From contig NC_063452.1 of NCBI RefSeq assembly GCF_020379485.1, positions 10,395,065 to 10,459,064 on the forward strand: DNA of 64,000 nt, written 5' to 3'. The notes under the pieces were generated by a model, which ran no database searches, had not been told where the DNA came from, and saw nothing but the letters and a program-made list of their open reading frames with translations. The stretch is from Brassica napus. Its lineage: Eukaryota; Streptophyta; Magnoliopsida; Brassicales; Brassicaceae. The position numbers and the translations under genes are program-made. Within the stretch, counting starts at the first letter, position 1. Every line of letters begins with the position of its first letter. Shown one piece after another: positions 49,246 to 60,207 of the stretch.

Positions 49246-51759
49246 CTATGGAGAATGAGTAGAGGGAGATGCTCCCTCCTCGTCGTCCTCAGGTGGTAAC
49301 TCTTCAAGGTGCTCATCAGCAAGAGTGCCCATCTCTTCAATGTAGAAGGCTTGCCCGAACACAGTTGGTTTCTTCATTTTCTCCTTGATGTCAAAGTGGA
49401 GAACATGCCCTTTACCCAAATGGAGATCAATCGTGCCCGCTTTCACCTTAACAATTGCTCCTGCTGTAGCTAAGAATGGCCTTCCAAGAATCAATGGGTC
49501 TTGAGCCTCCTCACCCATCTCAAGCACCACAAAATCTGTAGGTATCTCATATTTTCCAATCTTCACAGGTAGGTCCTCTAAGATGCCCACAGGGTACTTC
49601 ACTGAACGATCAGCTAACACCAGAGAGAGTTTACACTTCTTGTACTGAGTGAATCCAAGCTTCTTTGCAACAGACAAAGGCATCACGCTGACACTAGCTC
49701 CCAAATCGCAGAGACATTTCTCAAATACCATAGGTCCAAGAGCACAAGGTAGTGTGAAGCATCCTGGATCCTCTAACTTCTCTGGAACATCAAGCCTTTG
49801 GATGATGGCACTGCACTCATGGGTAAGAATCATCATGCTTTCCATTTCCTTCTTCTTTGCAGCTACAACATCTTTCAGGAACTTGTTGTATTGAGGAATC
49901 AACATGAAAGCATCGATGATGGGCATTGCAACCTGAGCTTCACTCATTTGCTTGTCAAACAAAGCCTTGTACTTCTCTAGCAGCTGCCTCTTGAATCTAC
50001 CAGGGAATGGTAGTTTGGGTTCATAGGGAGGAGGAACAAAAGAATTCTCACTTGCTGGAGCAAGAACTTCACCATCTTTCACTGTTTTCTTCGCTTCCCC
50101 AACCTTTCCTTTACCCTTGGCTTCCACAATCTTCTCCAAGATTTCATCATTGATTTTCTCATCAACAATCACCACTTCATCATCTAAGTTGATGGCCACC
50201 TCTTCACCTAGTTTCTCAGCATCCCTGATGAGGGTTGTAGGAGGTAACTGCTTACCACTCCTAAGGGTGATAGCTTTGGCCTCCTTGGGGTTTTGGTCAG
50301 ATTTTCCAGGTAGAGATCCTTGCTGGCGAGTCTGGTGAGTGTTCATGGAAGCAAACTGATTCTCTAAATTCTTGACTGTAGAAGCAAGATGTGAGAACTT
50401 GTTGTTGAGCTCATTGTAGCTCCCATCAATCTTGGAATGAAGGTTCTTCAACTCATAACCAACATGCTTCTCACTTCTAGTCTGAGACTCCAAGATTTGT
50501 TTCAGCAGGGTGTTAGTGCTGCTCTCTTGAGGAGCAGAGGAACCAGATGAGGGGTTTTGATGAGGTTGATAGCTGCCTTGCTGGTTGTTTCGAGGCGGAT
50601 AACCACTCTGTTGGTTGTTGGGATAGGATTTCTGTTGGTAGTTGTTGTACTGAAAGTTGGGCTCTTTTTTGTACCAGCTACCATTGTTGTTGATGAAACA
50701 CAGCTCTTCCTGACCTTCCAAACCCTCAACCTCATGGACAACAGGTGGTGTATCTTGGCTTGGGTTACCAACAAAGTGCAGCTGCTCTTGTGTGGCTTTA
50801 TCAGCAAGGAGGATGTCTATCTTATCCTGTAGAGCTTTCAACTCCTTCCTCGTCTGCTTATCATCTGTTCGACTGCTTCTGTCGTGGTCTCCACTGTAGA
50901 CTGCATCACTCTTTACCATGTTGTCAACCAGCTCCTCTGCATCTTCCTCAGTTCTCCCCAAGAAGAACCCATTGCTAGCTGTATCCAGTCTGGCCCTGTA
51001 CTTAGGAAGAGCACCACGGTAGAATGTGCTCAGCAAGCTCTCCTTAGAGAAACCATGGTGTGGGCATTGAGCTTGGTAGCCCTTGAATCTCTCCCAGGCT
51101 TCACTGAATCCTTCCAAGTTCTTCTGTTGGAAACTGGAGATCTCATTTCTCAGCTTAGCAGTTCTTGAGGATGAGAAGAATTTCTCCAAGAATGCTCTCT
51201 TGCACTCATCCCAAGTGGTGATAGAGTGGCTGGGTAGAGACTTCTCCCACTGACGTGCCTTATCCCCCAAAGAGAAAGGGAATAGCTTGAGCTTTAAGGC
51301 ATCTTCGGACACACCATTGGTTTTTGACAACCCACAGTAGCTGTCGAACCTATCCAAGTGATCAAATGGGTCCTCCAGAGCCAAGCCATGATACTTGTTG
51401 TTCTCGATCACGTTGAGGAGTCCTGACTTGACCTCAAAGTTGTTGGCTGCCACAGCTGGTGCTCGGATTCCGAATCTGTGACCATGTATGTTGGGGCGGT
51501 CGTAAGTGCCAATGGGTCGAGCTGCCCGCGGTTGGTGTTCTGCCCCTTGCGGTGGATCTGCCATATCAATATCCAAGTGGGCCTGGTGTTCTTCTTCTCT
51601 TCTAGCTCTAGCACACTCCCTCTCAAAAGCTCTGATGTCTGCTACTATTGGAACTAGGTTTGATGGACCCCTGCTCCTCAAGTTCATACACCTGAAAGTG
51701 AAAGGTAGGTGAAGAAGAAGAATCAGTAACAAAACAAAATTAAAATGACTTAGTCTCAA
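49246..51759 (-). CDS. Gag-protease polyprotein of element B
   Basis: An intact frame of 837 codons. The likely start is the internal ATG at 51687 (MNLRSRGPSNLVPI), since the first 24 residues are a hydrophobic run read from the leader. Domains in order: Retrotrans_gag (RQWEKSLPSHSITTWDECK, AWERFKGYQAQCPHHGF), a Gln/Asn/Tyr-rich linker (NYQQKSYPNNQQSGYPP), a charged region, and a retropepsin-like domain with CLCDLGASVSVMP, where Asp-Leu-Gly replaces Asp-Ser/Thr-Gly, and PLILGRPFLATAGA. This is the Athila-like Ty3/gypsy type. No reverse transcriptase follows. It would form particles and process gag; enzymes must come from another element. Confidence 0.9.
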   Translation of the reverse strand: MRLSHFNFVLLLILLLHLPFTFRCMNLRSRGPSNLVPIVADIRAFERECARARREEEHQAHLDIDMADPPQGAEHQPRAARPIGTYDRPNIHGHRFGIRAPAVAANNFEVKSGLLNVIENNKYHGLALEDPFDHLDRFDSYCGLSKTNGVSEDALKLKLFPFSLGDKARQWEKSLPSHSITTWDECKRAFLEKFFSSSRTAKLRNEISSFQQKNLEGFSEAWERFKGYQAQCPHHGFSKESLLSTFYRGALPKYRARLDTASNGFFLGRTEEDAEELVDNMVKSDAVYSGDHDRSSRTDDKQTRKELKALQDKIDILLADKATQEQLHFVGNPSQDTPPVVHEVEGLEGQEELCFINNNGSWYKKEPNFQYNNYQQKSYPNNQQSGYPPRNNQQGSYQPHQNPSSGSSAPQESSTNTLLKQILESQTRSEKHVGYELKNLHSKIDGSYNELNNKFSHLASTVKNLENQFASMNTHQTRQQGSLPGKSDQNPKEAKAITLRSGKQLPPTTLIRDAEKLGEEVAINLDDEVVIVDEKINDEILEKIVEAKGKGKVGEAKKTVKDGEVLAPASENSFVPPPYEPKLPFPGRFKRQLLEKYKALFDKQMSEAQVAMPIIDAFMLIPQYNKFLKDVVAAKKKEMESMMILTHECSAIIQRLDVPEKLEDPGCFTLPCALGPMVFEKCLCDLGASVSVMPLSVAKKLGFTQYKKCKLSLVLADRSVKYPVGILEDLPVKIGKYEIPTDFVVLEMGEEAQDPLILGRPFLATAGAIVKVKAGTIDLHLGKGHVLHFDIKEKMKKPTVFGQAFYIEEMGTLADEHLEELPPEDDEEGASPSTHSP

Positions 51760-51816
51760 GCAAGTGACTAAATCTCAATGTTTAAATCTACTCAGAATTT
51801 GGCAACGGCGCCAATT

Positions 51817-53384
51817 TGATGTTAGGAGTTTTCAAGGCTCCTAAGACAAATGTTGTAGTATAGTGATTGTCGAACCAGTTCTGAGGGATATCAAAGCACT
51901 GAGAATGCAAGTACTCACTTAATCTAAGTGCAACCAATGATTTAGATGAGTTTTAAACTACTACTAATACTAGAAAGCAATAACAAAATGATACTTTCTT
52001 GACTAAGGGAAAAGAGAACTCATGGGCATAGGGATTAGACCTTGGGTGATCAAGTATCGAACTAAGGATGGCAAATGATCAATCAAACTATCAACCTTAA
52101 GCCTAGACACAATTCTAAGCAAGCTCTATGTCTAGATAAATGCTCATTTGCTAACATATCTCAAACATCAAATGTCTTTGGTTGAATAATATGAAAACAA
52201 TCATTACTAACAAGTCTATTAGCTATCTTAGCACCTTTAACAACAAATGTCTTTGGCAAAGTATACTAAAAGCCTAGGAGAGTTGTCTCAGGCATTTCAT
52301 CAAACACCTTTCGGGTGGGAAATGCCTATTGATCAACTTTTGAGTGGCCAACTCAGAAGATGCATTAGGAATACTCTACTAGCAAGGAACAAGAATGATC
52401 TACACTAAAACATCCTAGAACTAACCTAATCACCCTTAATCTCCCTAACCCATGAATTCAAAAGGTGATTACTCACTAATCTCCATGATTCCTCTTAAAC
52501 CCATATTGGATTTCAGATTAATCATTCAGAGAAAATACAGATAATAGAATAGAAATCAACAGTAGAACATGTGATCAATGAATCAAAGAGATCCCCTTTT
52601 TCAAGGTTTTTGGTGGTTTTCTTCAGAACAAAGATAGATCTGCCTCCTGGTGGCTTACAGAGTATTAAAACATAGGTTTAGAAAATAAAAACGTGCATCA
52701 TGAAATGACCAAAAGGCCCTTGAGAAATCATAAGTTCGAGCAGAAATAAGACGCGGAGCGACCTCCGCTCGTCGCTCCGAGTAGTCGCTCCACACTTCGG
52801 GAGCGACCTCGCTGTGTCGCTGCGAGAGGTCGCTCCGGACTCGTTCTCGCGTTCCCGAGTGATGAAAATGCGAGCGATCTCCGCTCGTCGCTCCGAGTAG
52901 TCGCTCCATGCTTCGAGAGCGACCTCGCTGTGTCGCTGCGAGAGGTCGCTCTGGCTCCATTGTGTTGTCGTCATGCGATAGAAATGTGAGCGACCTCGGG
53001 GTGTCACTCTGGCCAAGTCGCTCTGGGCTTCGGGAGCGACCTGGAGTGGTCGCTCTGATAGGTCGCTCCGGGTCAGTTTTCGGCTTCCACCGGGATGAAA
53101 TGGCGAGCGACTTCTCCGCATCGCTCTGAAAAGGCAGGTCAGAGCGACTTGCTGGTGTCGCTCCGGGAAGTCGCTCCCAACGCTCTGCTCGTCCAATGAT
53201 CATCTTTACACCTCTTTCGAGCTCCAAACACACCCAAATGTCTCCGAGAACTCCATGTGGTACTCCAATACCTGATAAAGACTTATGTATGCAAAATGCA
53301 ACCTAATAATGGCTAAATCCTAGTCTATATGATCAAAATGCACATGGATGAATGGATAAGATAATGGAAATATACAAGATATCA
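51817..53384 (-). repeat. LTR of element B (right copy)
   Basis: 1,568 bp; on the element's coding strand this is the 5' LTR. Its GC-rich array occupies about 52750-53180. It is over 99% identical to the left LTR by eye, apart from one 14-bp gap. Confidence 0.92.
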
Positions 53385-54053
53385 CCGGGTGATGGGATAC
53401 GATTTCTTACCTGATGGGGCGGTAGGTGTTTTCCTCTTCAGGCTTCGAAGACATAGTTGGGAAGATAGAAGGAGAATCTCGGTGGAGGCAGTGGGTGTTT
53501 GATATGGTAGAGACGTATTGAGGTTAAAGTTAGAAGCAGAATATCTGTTCAAAACGTTATGGTTTTGTTTCCATATCTTTAGTTATTTGGATTAATGGTA
53601 AAGATATTTTTTTCAATTATGGCATGAGTTATGGAAATTTTCTTTATGGTAGAAGAATATTATTATGTCGTCTTTTATGGTTGCAAATATGTGAGAATCT
53701 GAACTGATCTTCTCGCTAGACTTAAAGATTCGATGCATGCAATGTTTTACTATAATGTGGTTTATAAAGTACGTAGTCCTTATTGACTGCATGTTTTTTG
53801 TTTTTTTAAACTGTTTTAGTCTAATAATGAACACCTAGACATTAAAAACTATAGTTTCATAACCAAGATAATAATGAAAACCAAACAACTTTAATAAGAA
53901 AACCAAACCATAAGGTTTTTCCAATAACAAACTGTCTTAGCGAGAAGAAAAATCAAAACTGAGTAAAGAGAAATAAGAAGACTGTTATTAGAGTAGCATG
54001 ATGACTGGGCAGTCTTTACCAGCCATTCATGGAGTGACTTTACTGCATCCGAT
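53385..54053. other. 3' flank of the RPA1-like gene
   Basis: AT-rich Helitron body between the LTR element and the RPA1-like stop codon. It should include the 3' UTR of that gene. No other gene is seen. Confidence 0.5.
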
Positions 54054-56881
54054 CTAGCCACTACGCTTGGTACGCTTTGCATTCTTCTCATTGTTAGTGG
54101 CTGAAGTACCACCACCACTGCTCGTAGCTACATCTGAGATTTCCACTTCAGTTCCTGCTGGTGTGTTGAGTGGGGGGTTCTTTGGGGGCAAAACTGCTGA
54201 TGAGACAATTTTGGTTGCAGTCAAGGATAGGCGTGTAGATGTGAAATTGTAGGGCGACACCTTGATCCTGAATTTCTTAGTCTGTCCTATTGCATCGATA
54301 AAACACTGTGGCAGTGGAACCTCAAGCTCAGCCCCATCTCCCCCATTTTCCTATTATAACAGAATCATTTATCAAATTGGTAGCACTTTATGATGAAAAT
54401 AAGTGTCAAGTTTATCAAAATTATTACCTCAGCATATGTGTCGATCAACTCTGTTGCTTTTCTGCCAGTAAGCTCTTTCCCAGCATCTCCAAGAATGATG
54501 AACGTGCACTGCTCCTCATTATCATAGACAAACATCTCCACCCGGTAGCTGTTTCAAAGGCAAGTGATTAATACATTGTAGGATGAAACATGTTAGAATG
54601 GAGAATCTTACTAGGCTACTGCAGTAGCATTTTCATTGCCGCATTTTGGACAAAGCAGTGTTGTCGGCCCGCGGTTTAGCTTCGTCTGGCAATCCTTGCA
54701 AGCAATGTAATACCACTCAGTGCCATGCTTGACATCATCAATTGTGGCAATGCAGTCAAAGTAGGCAACCTAAAATCACATACCAAAGGTTATCAGCAAC
54801 TTAATTCAGAGAATGTTTGATTTTAATAACCAAATGGGGATTACCTTAGCAGGCTCACGCTTGATGAAGGCAGCAATCTCACTTATTGTGAGTGTTTCAG
54901 CTTTAACCACCTCAACAGGATTGACTGAAGAAGTTGCACCAGGGTTCGTGGTCAACCTTGCCAAAAAAATTAACAACAGGCGATCATCAAGGTTCTTAAA
55001 AGTGGCCAAGTAAAATATATCTGAACAATAACCGAGTGTAACTGAGTGCGAGTGATTAGTGGTAGGGTTATGTAAAATACTAACCATGTCAAGTATTCCT
55101 TGGTGGGGTCAACCTTTTCGTCCAAAAACACTCTTGATGAAGACATTGAACTTAGGCATAATTTCCCTGACAATACAGAAGCAGTTAGTGATAGGGTTAT
55201 GTAATTGAATTTGAGTGATTAGGAAGTCTTATATGGAGTGTGAGATATTACCACCGAGTCTCTTAGGATTGACCGTTGTAACCAATAGAACCGTTGGAGT
55301 GTCTGCACAGGCGTCAAACTTCACGCGGAAATTCTCCGCAGCCTCGTCCCATAGGTACACGTTAATCACTGGACCACTGCAAAGTAAAAAAAAAATAGAT
55401 GTTTCAGTAAGGATCATAAATTTAAAAACAATGGCTGAATTATAGTAGCTTACTCTTTAAGTTGCAAATGAACCATCACTTTCCGAGAAGCTGAGTCATC
55501 CTTGGTGCACAAAACCGGACGCTGATGGAGAGGATGCCCATCAACCAGCTTAAGGTGGCCGACAACATCTACAACACAAAGTTACACGGGTTGTTACTCA
55601 GACGGCTACAAACAATCAACTGGGAAGCTGTACTGGTCTAAACTTGGTAAGAAAACAACTAAACCCTTACCGTGAAGATCTCCTCTGAGATCACAGTTGG
55701 CTTCAAAATCTGCAAAGGAATGGATTCTGAAGCGCTCTGTCAAAATGGCTTCAATGTCTTCTTCCACCTTCCTCAGCTCAGAGGCGTGTGAGATGCAAAT
55801 TACCAGCCTCTGGTCAGCAACATGGTACATCACCTTGGTGTTCGATGCATAGTAGTTGGTCAGTGTGTAGATCATCCCACGCTTGAGCTCTTTCTCGTAT
55901 TGGTTGCGACGGTTCAGACCGATGAACCCCTGAGCCACAGTACCCTATATAACAGAGAGACATTATTGGGTCAGTCGAATATCTAAAAGTAGAGTGTGTT
56001 ATTTGAACAATATATAAAACTAAAACCGTTCAAATAGATAGATGCAAGGCAACAAAAACAATCTTTCCACTTCTCGTATTACTCAGAGCCATGTTTTATA
56101 TTAACCTAATCTCTATCACAAATACGTTAATCTGATTTCAAGCTGATCAATCAAGTTTTTTTTTTCAAAATAGTTGTGGTGAGTTAGCAAAACAACAAAA
56201 CTGGAATGATATAAGCAGTTTAAGTTCTGATAAAGACACGTTCATTTAATAGGTACATGATAATGAAACATGAAGACAAATCAAATATACGCTAATATCA
56301 TTTGAACATGAAGACAAATCAAAAATACACTAATATGATGTGAAACCAAAAAATCAAGTTTTTTTAAAACATACGCCTTTATAATTTCATCTCAAACCAA
56401 TCAGTCACGTTTGTTTTCAAGATACGCCTAATAAGACAGGAACCAATCAATGAAGTTTTTTATCAACAGACGCAAACGAAATGCATAATAAGACAGGAAC
56501 CAACCATAAGTTTTTTATCAACATACGCTTATATAATTTCATCTCTAACCAATCAATTTAGTTTTTATGAAGATATGCCTATATAATTTCATCTCAACAC
56601 AATGTTCAATTTTTTTTTGAAAAACGCTTAAACAATTTACTGTTCGTGTATTCCAGAAGCTTAAACGACATGCATAAGGAAACATGAAGATATACCTCCG
56701 AATCAATCATAAGCATCTCGATCCCAAGAAGGATGCCGGGTCCTCCTTTGACATTCTTGCGAGCTTCCCAGAAATGAAGAAGCCTAAACTGCAAGGTCGA
56801 ATCACCGGGTCCTGGTGAAACATGTCGGAAGAGGAGAGGAGAAGAAGCTTCGCTGAAAAGATTTGCAGTGTTTTTCGCCAT
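54054..56881 (-). CDS. RPA1-like single-strand DNA-binding protein
   Basis: Nine exons on the minus strand: 56881-56696, 55944-55671, 55568-55454, 55376-55252, 55166-55085, 54956-54845, 54769-54612, 54548-54428, 54350-54054. All have GT-AG borders and consistent phase, giving 1,470 nt and 489 residues with no internal stop. Order: a DUF223-type first OB-fold (STLQFRLLHFWEARKNVKGG), a linker (RMIYTLTNYYASN-like), a second OB-fold (GPVINVYLWDEAAENFRVKF), and a C-terminal Rep_fac-A_C OB-fold with a zinc ribbon (CKDC and CPKC). A basic tail (NAKRTKRSG) may be a nuclear signal. It lacks the N-terminal protein-interaction domain of canonical RPA70 and is shorter. It is the cargo gene of the inner Helitron. 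Confidence 0.88.
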
Positions 56882-57340
56882 GATAAGACTGTGGATTTTA
56901 CGATCTGTGGTAAGAGTGAGAAGAATATATATAGGGATCTAGATATCAGCGAGCCGGAGAGGGGAAGTGGAGGGTCCATAGGGATCTTGAATGGGGGATT
57001 TATGAGAGCACATTGAAGTGCTAGCGCTCTCATCGGAGGCGTTATGCGGGAGGAGGTAGGGGAGAGGAAGAGAATCGACGAAGGAATGAGGAGGCGATAA
57101 GGTTAGATGTTGAAGGAGAGAGATGTGTAGAACAGAATGAGACGGCGCTTAGGGTTAGGAACATAATGAACACGGGAATATGCTCGGGCTTCGAGATGGG
57201 CCAAACTGGATTCGTATAATTTTTTTAAAAAAAAATCAAGCCCAATCCGGCAGTGACGTGGCAATTTGATTGGTCCTGATTATTTTGAGCATGTGGATAG
57301 CTTTAGGAAGCTTAAAAATAGCCCCTTTTATATAGTGGGA

Positions 57341-59813
57341 TGTTGGCTTAGCCTAGGCATTTTTGACAAATACCGTCATCGTAAGCGACCGGTGGATAGC
57401 ATTACAAATGACCTTATATATTGTATACATTTACTGATAGAGTCTTGAAGCTGTGTGCCCATTTCCACACTTGCAATCACTGACTCTCTTTCAAGTTTTA
57501 CATTTGATCTTGCTCACGTTTCTAAAACGCTAAACCAATGTTTGATCTGCACCTTGACTTCCTGTCTATAACATTTTCTACAAAGTTCTCATCGACATAA
57601 AAGTATCCTCCATCTTTCCCTCTGTCCTAACTTAAAGCTTCAATCTGGTCCTCAATCTTTCTACAATAATATAATTGCATTAGCATGACCCCAGTCAGGA
57701 ATAAATCCAATTGTCCAAAGAGACATTACTTGCTTCAGGAACAGTCACAGAACAAAAGGAAAAAAAATTGCAAAATTCTTACCTCATAAGTCTTCTCAAA
57801 ATCATATATATTGTCTTTCTTATCAATAGAGAGCTCAGTTGTAGTCTGATTGCAAATCTGTGAACGCTCACGGGCTTGGCGGTGAGCTACATGATCTTCA
57901 GCTAATTGTACATTGATGTATTTCTTCATAGCTTGATATGCAGACTTCTTTTCACGTAAGCAACTTCCGCCAAGCCCTTTTACCATAACACAAACGCCGG
58001 CAAAGAACAGATAAACTAGAGGGAGAAAAAAAAAAGAAAACAGAAGTTAAGATTTTGTTTCCGTACAAATCCAATCTGGTGAAGTCGTCTCCCTGTGAAA
58101 TTGTTAAAAATAGCTTTGAAGGTGATAAATCTGCGGTAGGAAATAGGAATGATCAAGAACCCATAAAATATGATAAAAGCGATTAGGATGAACACGTTGT
58201 TTGCAGCTGATCGAGATCCGTTGCAGCAGACTCGAAAGCTAGTTGGTTGTTCTTGAAAACAAATACTGCAACATATCAATGTCCTACACATTTCAATATA
58301 ACTCTCCAAATAAACATAACGCAAAATAAACAACAACGATCCATGGAAAACTTATTTAGAAGGTGATAAAGCAAATCCACTGAACATATAATTTCAAAGT
58401 CACTACTTACATTTATAGAATTGTCCACGGAACCAGAAAAGAGTCTGCTAGCTCCAACATATAAAAAAACAACTCTACAGGTGTGGTCCGTAAGTGACGC
58501 AGCCGGATGTAAACGTAGTGTCAGTATTGTATCTCCAAGCCAAAGTAAAGCCATTCTGCACATAGAGAATGATATATCCCTATAAGAATTTGTTACTTAC
58601 CTAAAACCCAATAGACCTGTAAAATTCTATAACACATACGTATTTTCCCATTCAAGAAGATAATCTATGATAATATAAAAAGAGAAAAACAAAGATGAAG
58701 GATACACATGACGCTAAAGCACAATTCTACTTGGTTTAAAAATTTATTATATACAGTCAGTTAAACAAATTTATGTAGTCATATTCACATGAAAATTAGC
58801 AAGTTTTAGTTCATCAGTCATATAGATTTTGTGAAGAGGATGTTTACCAGCTTGGAAAGAAGGTTTTCCCATTTTAATTTGGAGACTGAGTCATCGTAAT
58901 TTACAGATAAGAGTCTTCTTTCAAAATCTTCTCAATTTTTCATCTCTACAATCTTCTATGTGTTTCTCTCAGTGATGCTCGCGCATGTGATCAAGCTCTG
59001 ATAAGATAGATTACAATCCGGTTAATATACTACTCAAGAGATAGAGGCTAGAATAAAAGGTTTTACCTTGAGATGATCATGGGCGTTGCAGGGAGTTCGT
59101 TGAAAGAATTAGCTGAAATACATACGAATTTCATCTCTGATAAAGAATACCCCCAACATATAATTTCCTAGGAACAATCCCATATTTTGTTTTACTGAAA
59201 CAAAATAGTTTTAAGGACATAATCAATTTACATGTCTGAAACATAAACACACAATATCAGAGCTTAAAAAAACTTACATGTCCGTATCAACTTGTATCCA
59301 TATGCCTTAACATTGTTTTCATTAGCTTAAGTGCCTTATTCAACTACTTTGCAATTCACAATATTGTATCTCTTCCTCTTCTTTGTATTTTTGTTCCACT
59401 TCAGGGTTCATCTTCTCGTGAAAGCATCGGCCTTTCTTTGTTTCTCTCTCTTTGACAATAGGGGTTAGTGGCTGGCTGAATCAAGGAGACCTTTTTAGTT
59501 AGGTTTGGGTCAAAGTCTGGATTGATTTTGCCTACCGTCGACGATAGAGACCAAATCAAATATTGTCTATCTTCTGTTTCAACTCAGAGAAGAACATGAA
59601 CCCTAGATTTGGCGTGTAGGAGATGAAGACAAAAGGGCCGCTTGGTTTCGGCTTCTGAACATAACGCCCACAACTTCTTCGGTTATACTTAAATGAAACG
59701 CAAAGTTTTGGGACGGTGGACACATGTCACGACCACATGACTCGACTTTCTGACCTGGCGCTGACGTGGCAGCCTTACAGGAGAGAAAACATGATTTTAT
59801 ATATATATATAGA
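57341..59813 (-). other. Outer Helitron body with gene scraps
   Basis: Mostly AT-rich. A minus-strand frame at 57735-57986 (KKSAYQAMKKYINVQLAED) looks protein-like but I cannot place it. A WD40 fragment lies at 58408-58563. The last 120 bp have the CACGTCAG-rich character of Helitron 5' ends. Confidence 0.5.
58408..58563 (-). pseudogene. CCCH-WD40 (ZFWD-type) gene fragment
   Basis: The minus strand encodes HPAASLTDHTCRVVFLYVG followed by ASRLFSGSVDNSINV, one WD40 blade with the wording typical of plant zinc-finger WD40 (ZFWD) proteins. Only about 35 residues match, and sequence beyond it is not conserved. The fragment sits in the outer Helitron and is most likely captured. Confidence 0.6.
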
Positions 59814-60207
59814 TAGATAGATAGATAGCTTGAAAAACTTAAAGAGACTTTTTAGGCCATCAGCATTGAAGAATTTTCAACACGTTTTCAACACTTCTAA
59901 AATAAGAAATAGTAAAATGAAGAAAAAAAGAGAATTTCACGGATTAGAAAAATTCTTAAGAAATTATTTCTGCACATATCAAAATTGTCTATGGCTCATA
60001 TTGAATAAATAAATTATTTTGTTATTTTGTAATTAAACAAAACTTTTAAAACATTAAAATATATTTTTAAGAATTCTGGTGGGTTAAAATGCTTCAGATG
60101 TTCTTGTACAAAATCTCTCACATGAAAAAACTTTTGGAATATCCACCGATAAATATATTATATTTTTACGAACATTTAACAAATTAATTTTTGTTTTGAG
60201 ATACTCA

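Larger units (their letters stand above)
46154..53384 (-). mobile_element. Gag-protease-only gypsy-like element B
   Basis: LTRs of 1,582 and 1,568 bp start TGATGTTAGG and end ATATCA, with a perfect 5-bp duplication CCGGG (46149-46153 and 53385-53389). On the minus strand the primer site TGGCGCCGTTGCC lies at about 51801-51813 and the polypurine tract TTTGGGGGAGT at about 47736-47747. The two LTRs differ by roughly eight substitutions and one 14-bp gap, so insertion is very recent. The interior encodes an intact gag-protease and nothing else, giving a non-autonomous but possibly mobile element. It has the same design as element A. Confidence 0.92.
44863..57340 (-). mobile_element. Inner Helitron carrying an RPA1-like gene
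   Basis: The minus-strand 3' end is CTAG (44863-44866) with the strong hairpin TCCGCGC-TTC-GCGCGGA (about 44874-44891), after A at 44862. The 5' end is less certain: CACTATATAAAAGGGGC on the minus strand near 57320-57338, with TCCC before it and T at 57341. It encloses an RPA1-like gene near its 5' end and the LTR element 46154-53384. Plant Helitrons often carry RPA-like genes next to a Rep/helicase gene; no Rep/helicase is visible here. Confidence 0.65.
43763..59825 (-). mobile_element. Outer Helitron, interrupted by a second Helitron
   Basis: The minus-strand 3' end is CTAG (43763-43766) beside a short GC hairpin (TGCGCTGCGCGCG), after A at 43762. A 5' end with TCTATATATATATA on the minus strand lies at 59813-59825; the exact base is blurred by a GATA repeat. 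Body sequence is 43767-44862 and about 57341-59813; the remainder is the inner Helitron. It carries a WD40 gene fragment and an unidentified frame. Pairing of these ends rests on nesting logic, not on an empty site. Confidence 0.6.

Noticed and set aside
54308..54571. Plus-strand frame through the RPA1-like exons
   Set aside because: It crosses exon-intron borders of the minus-strand gene, which has nine in-phase exons and clear OB-fold motifs.
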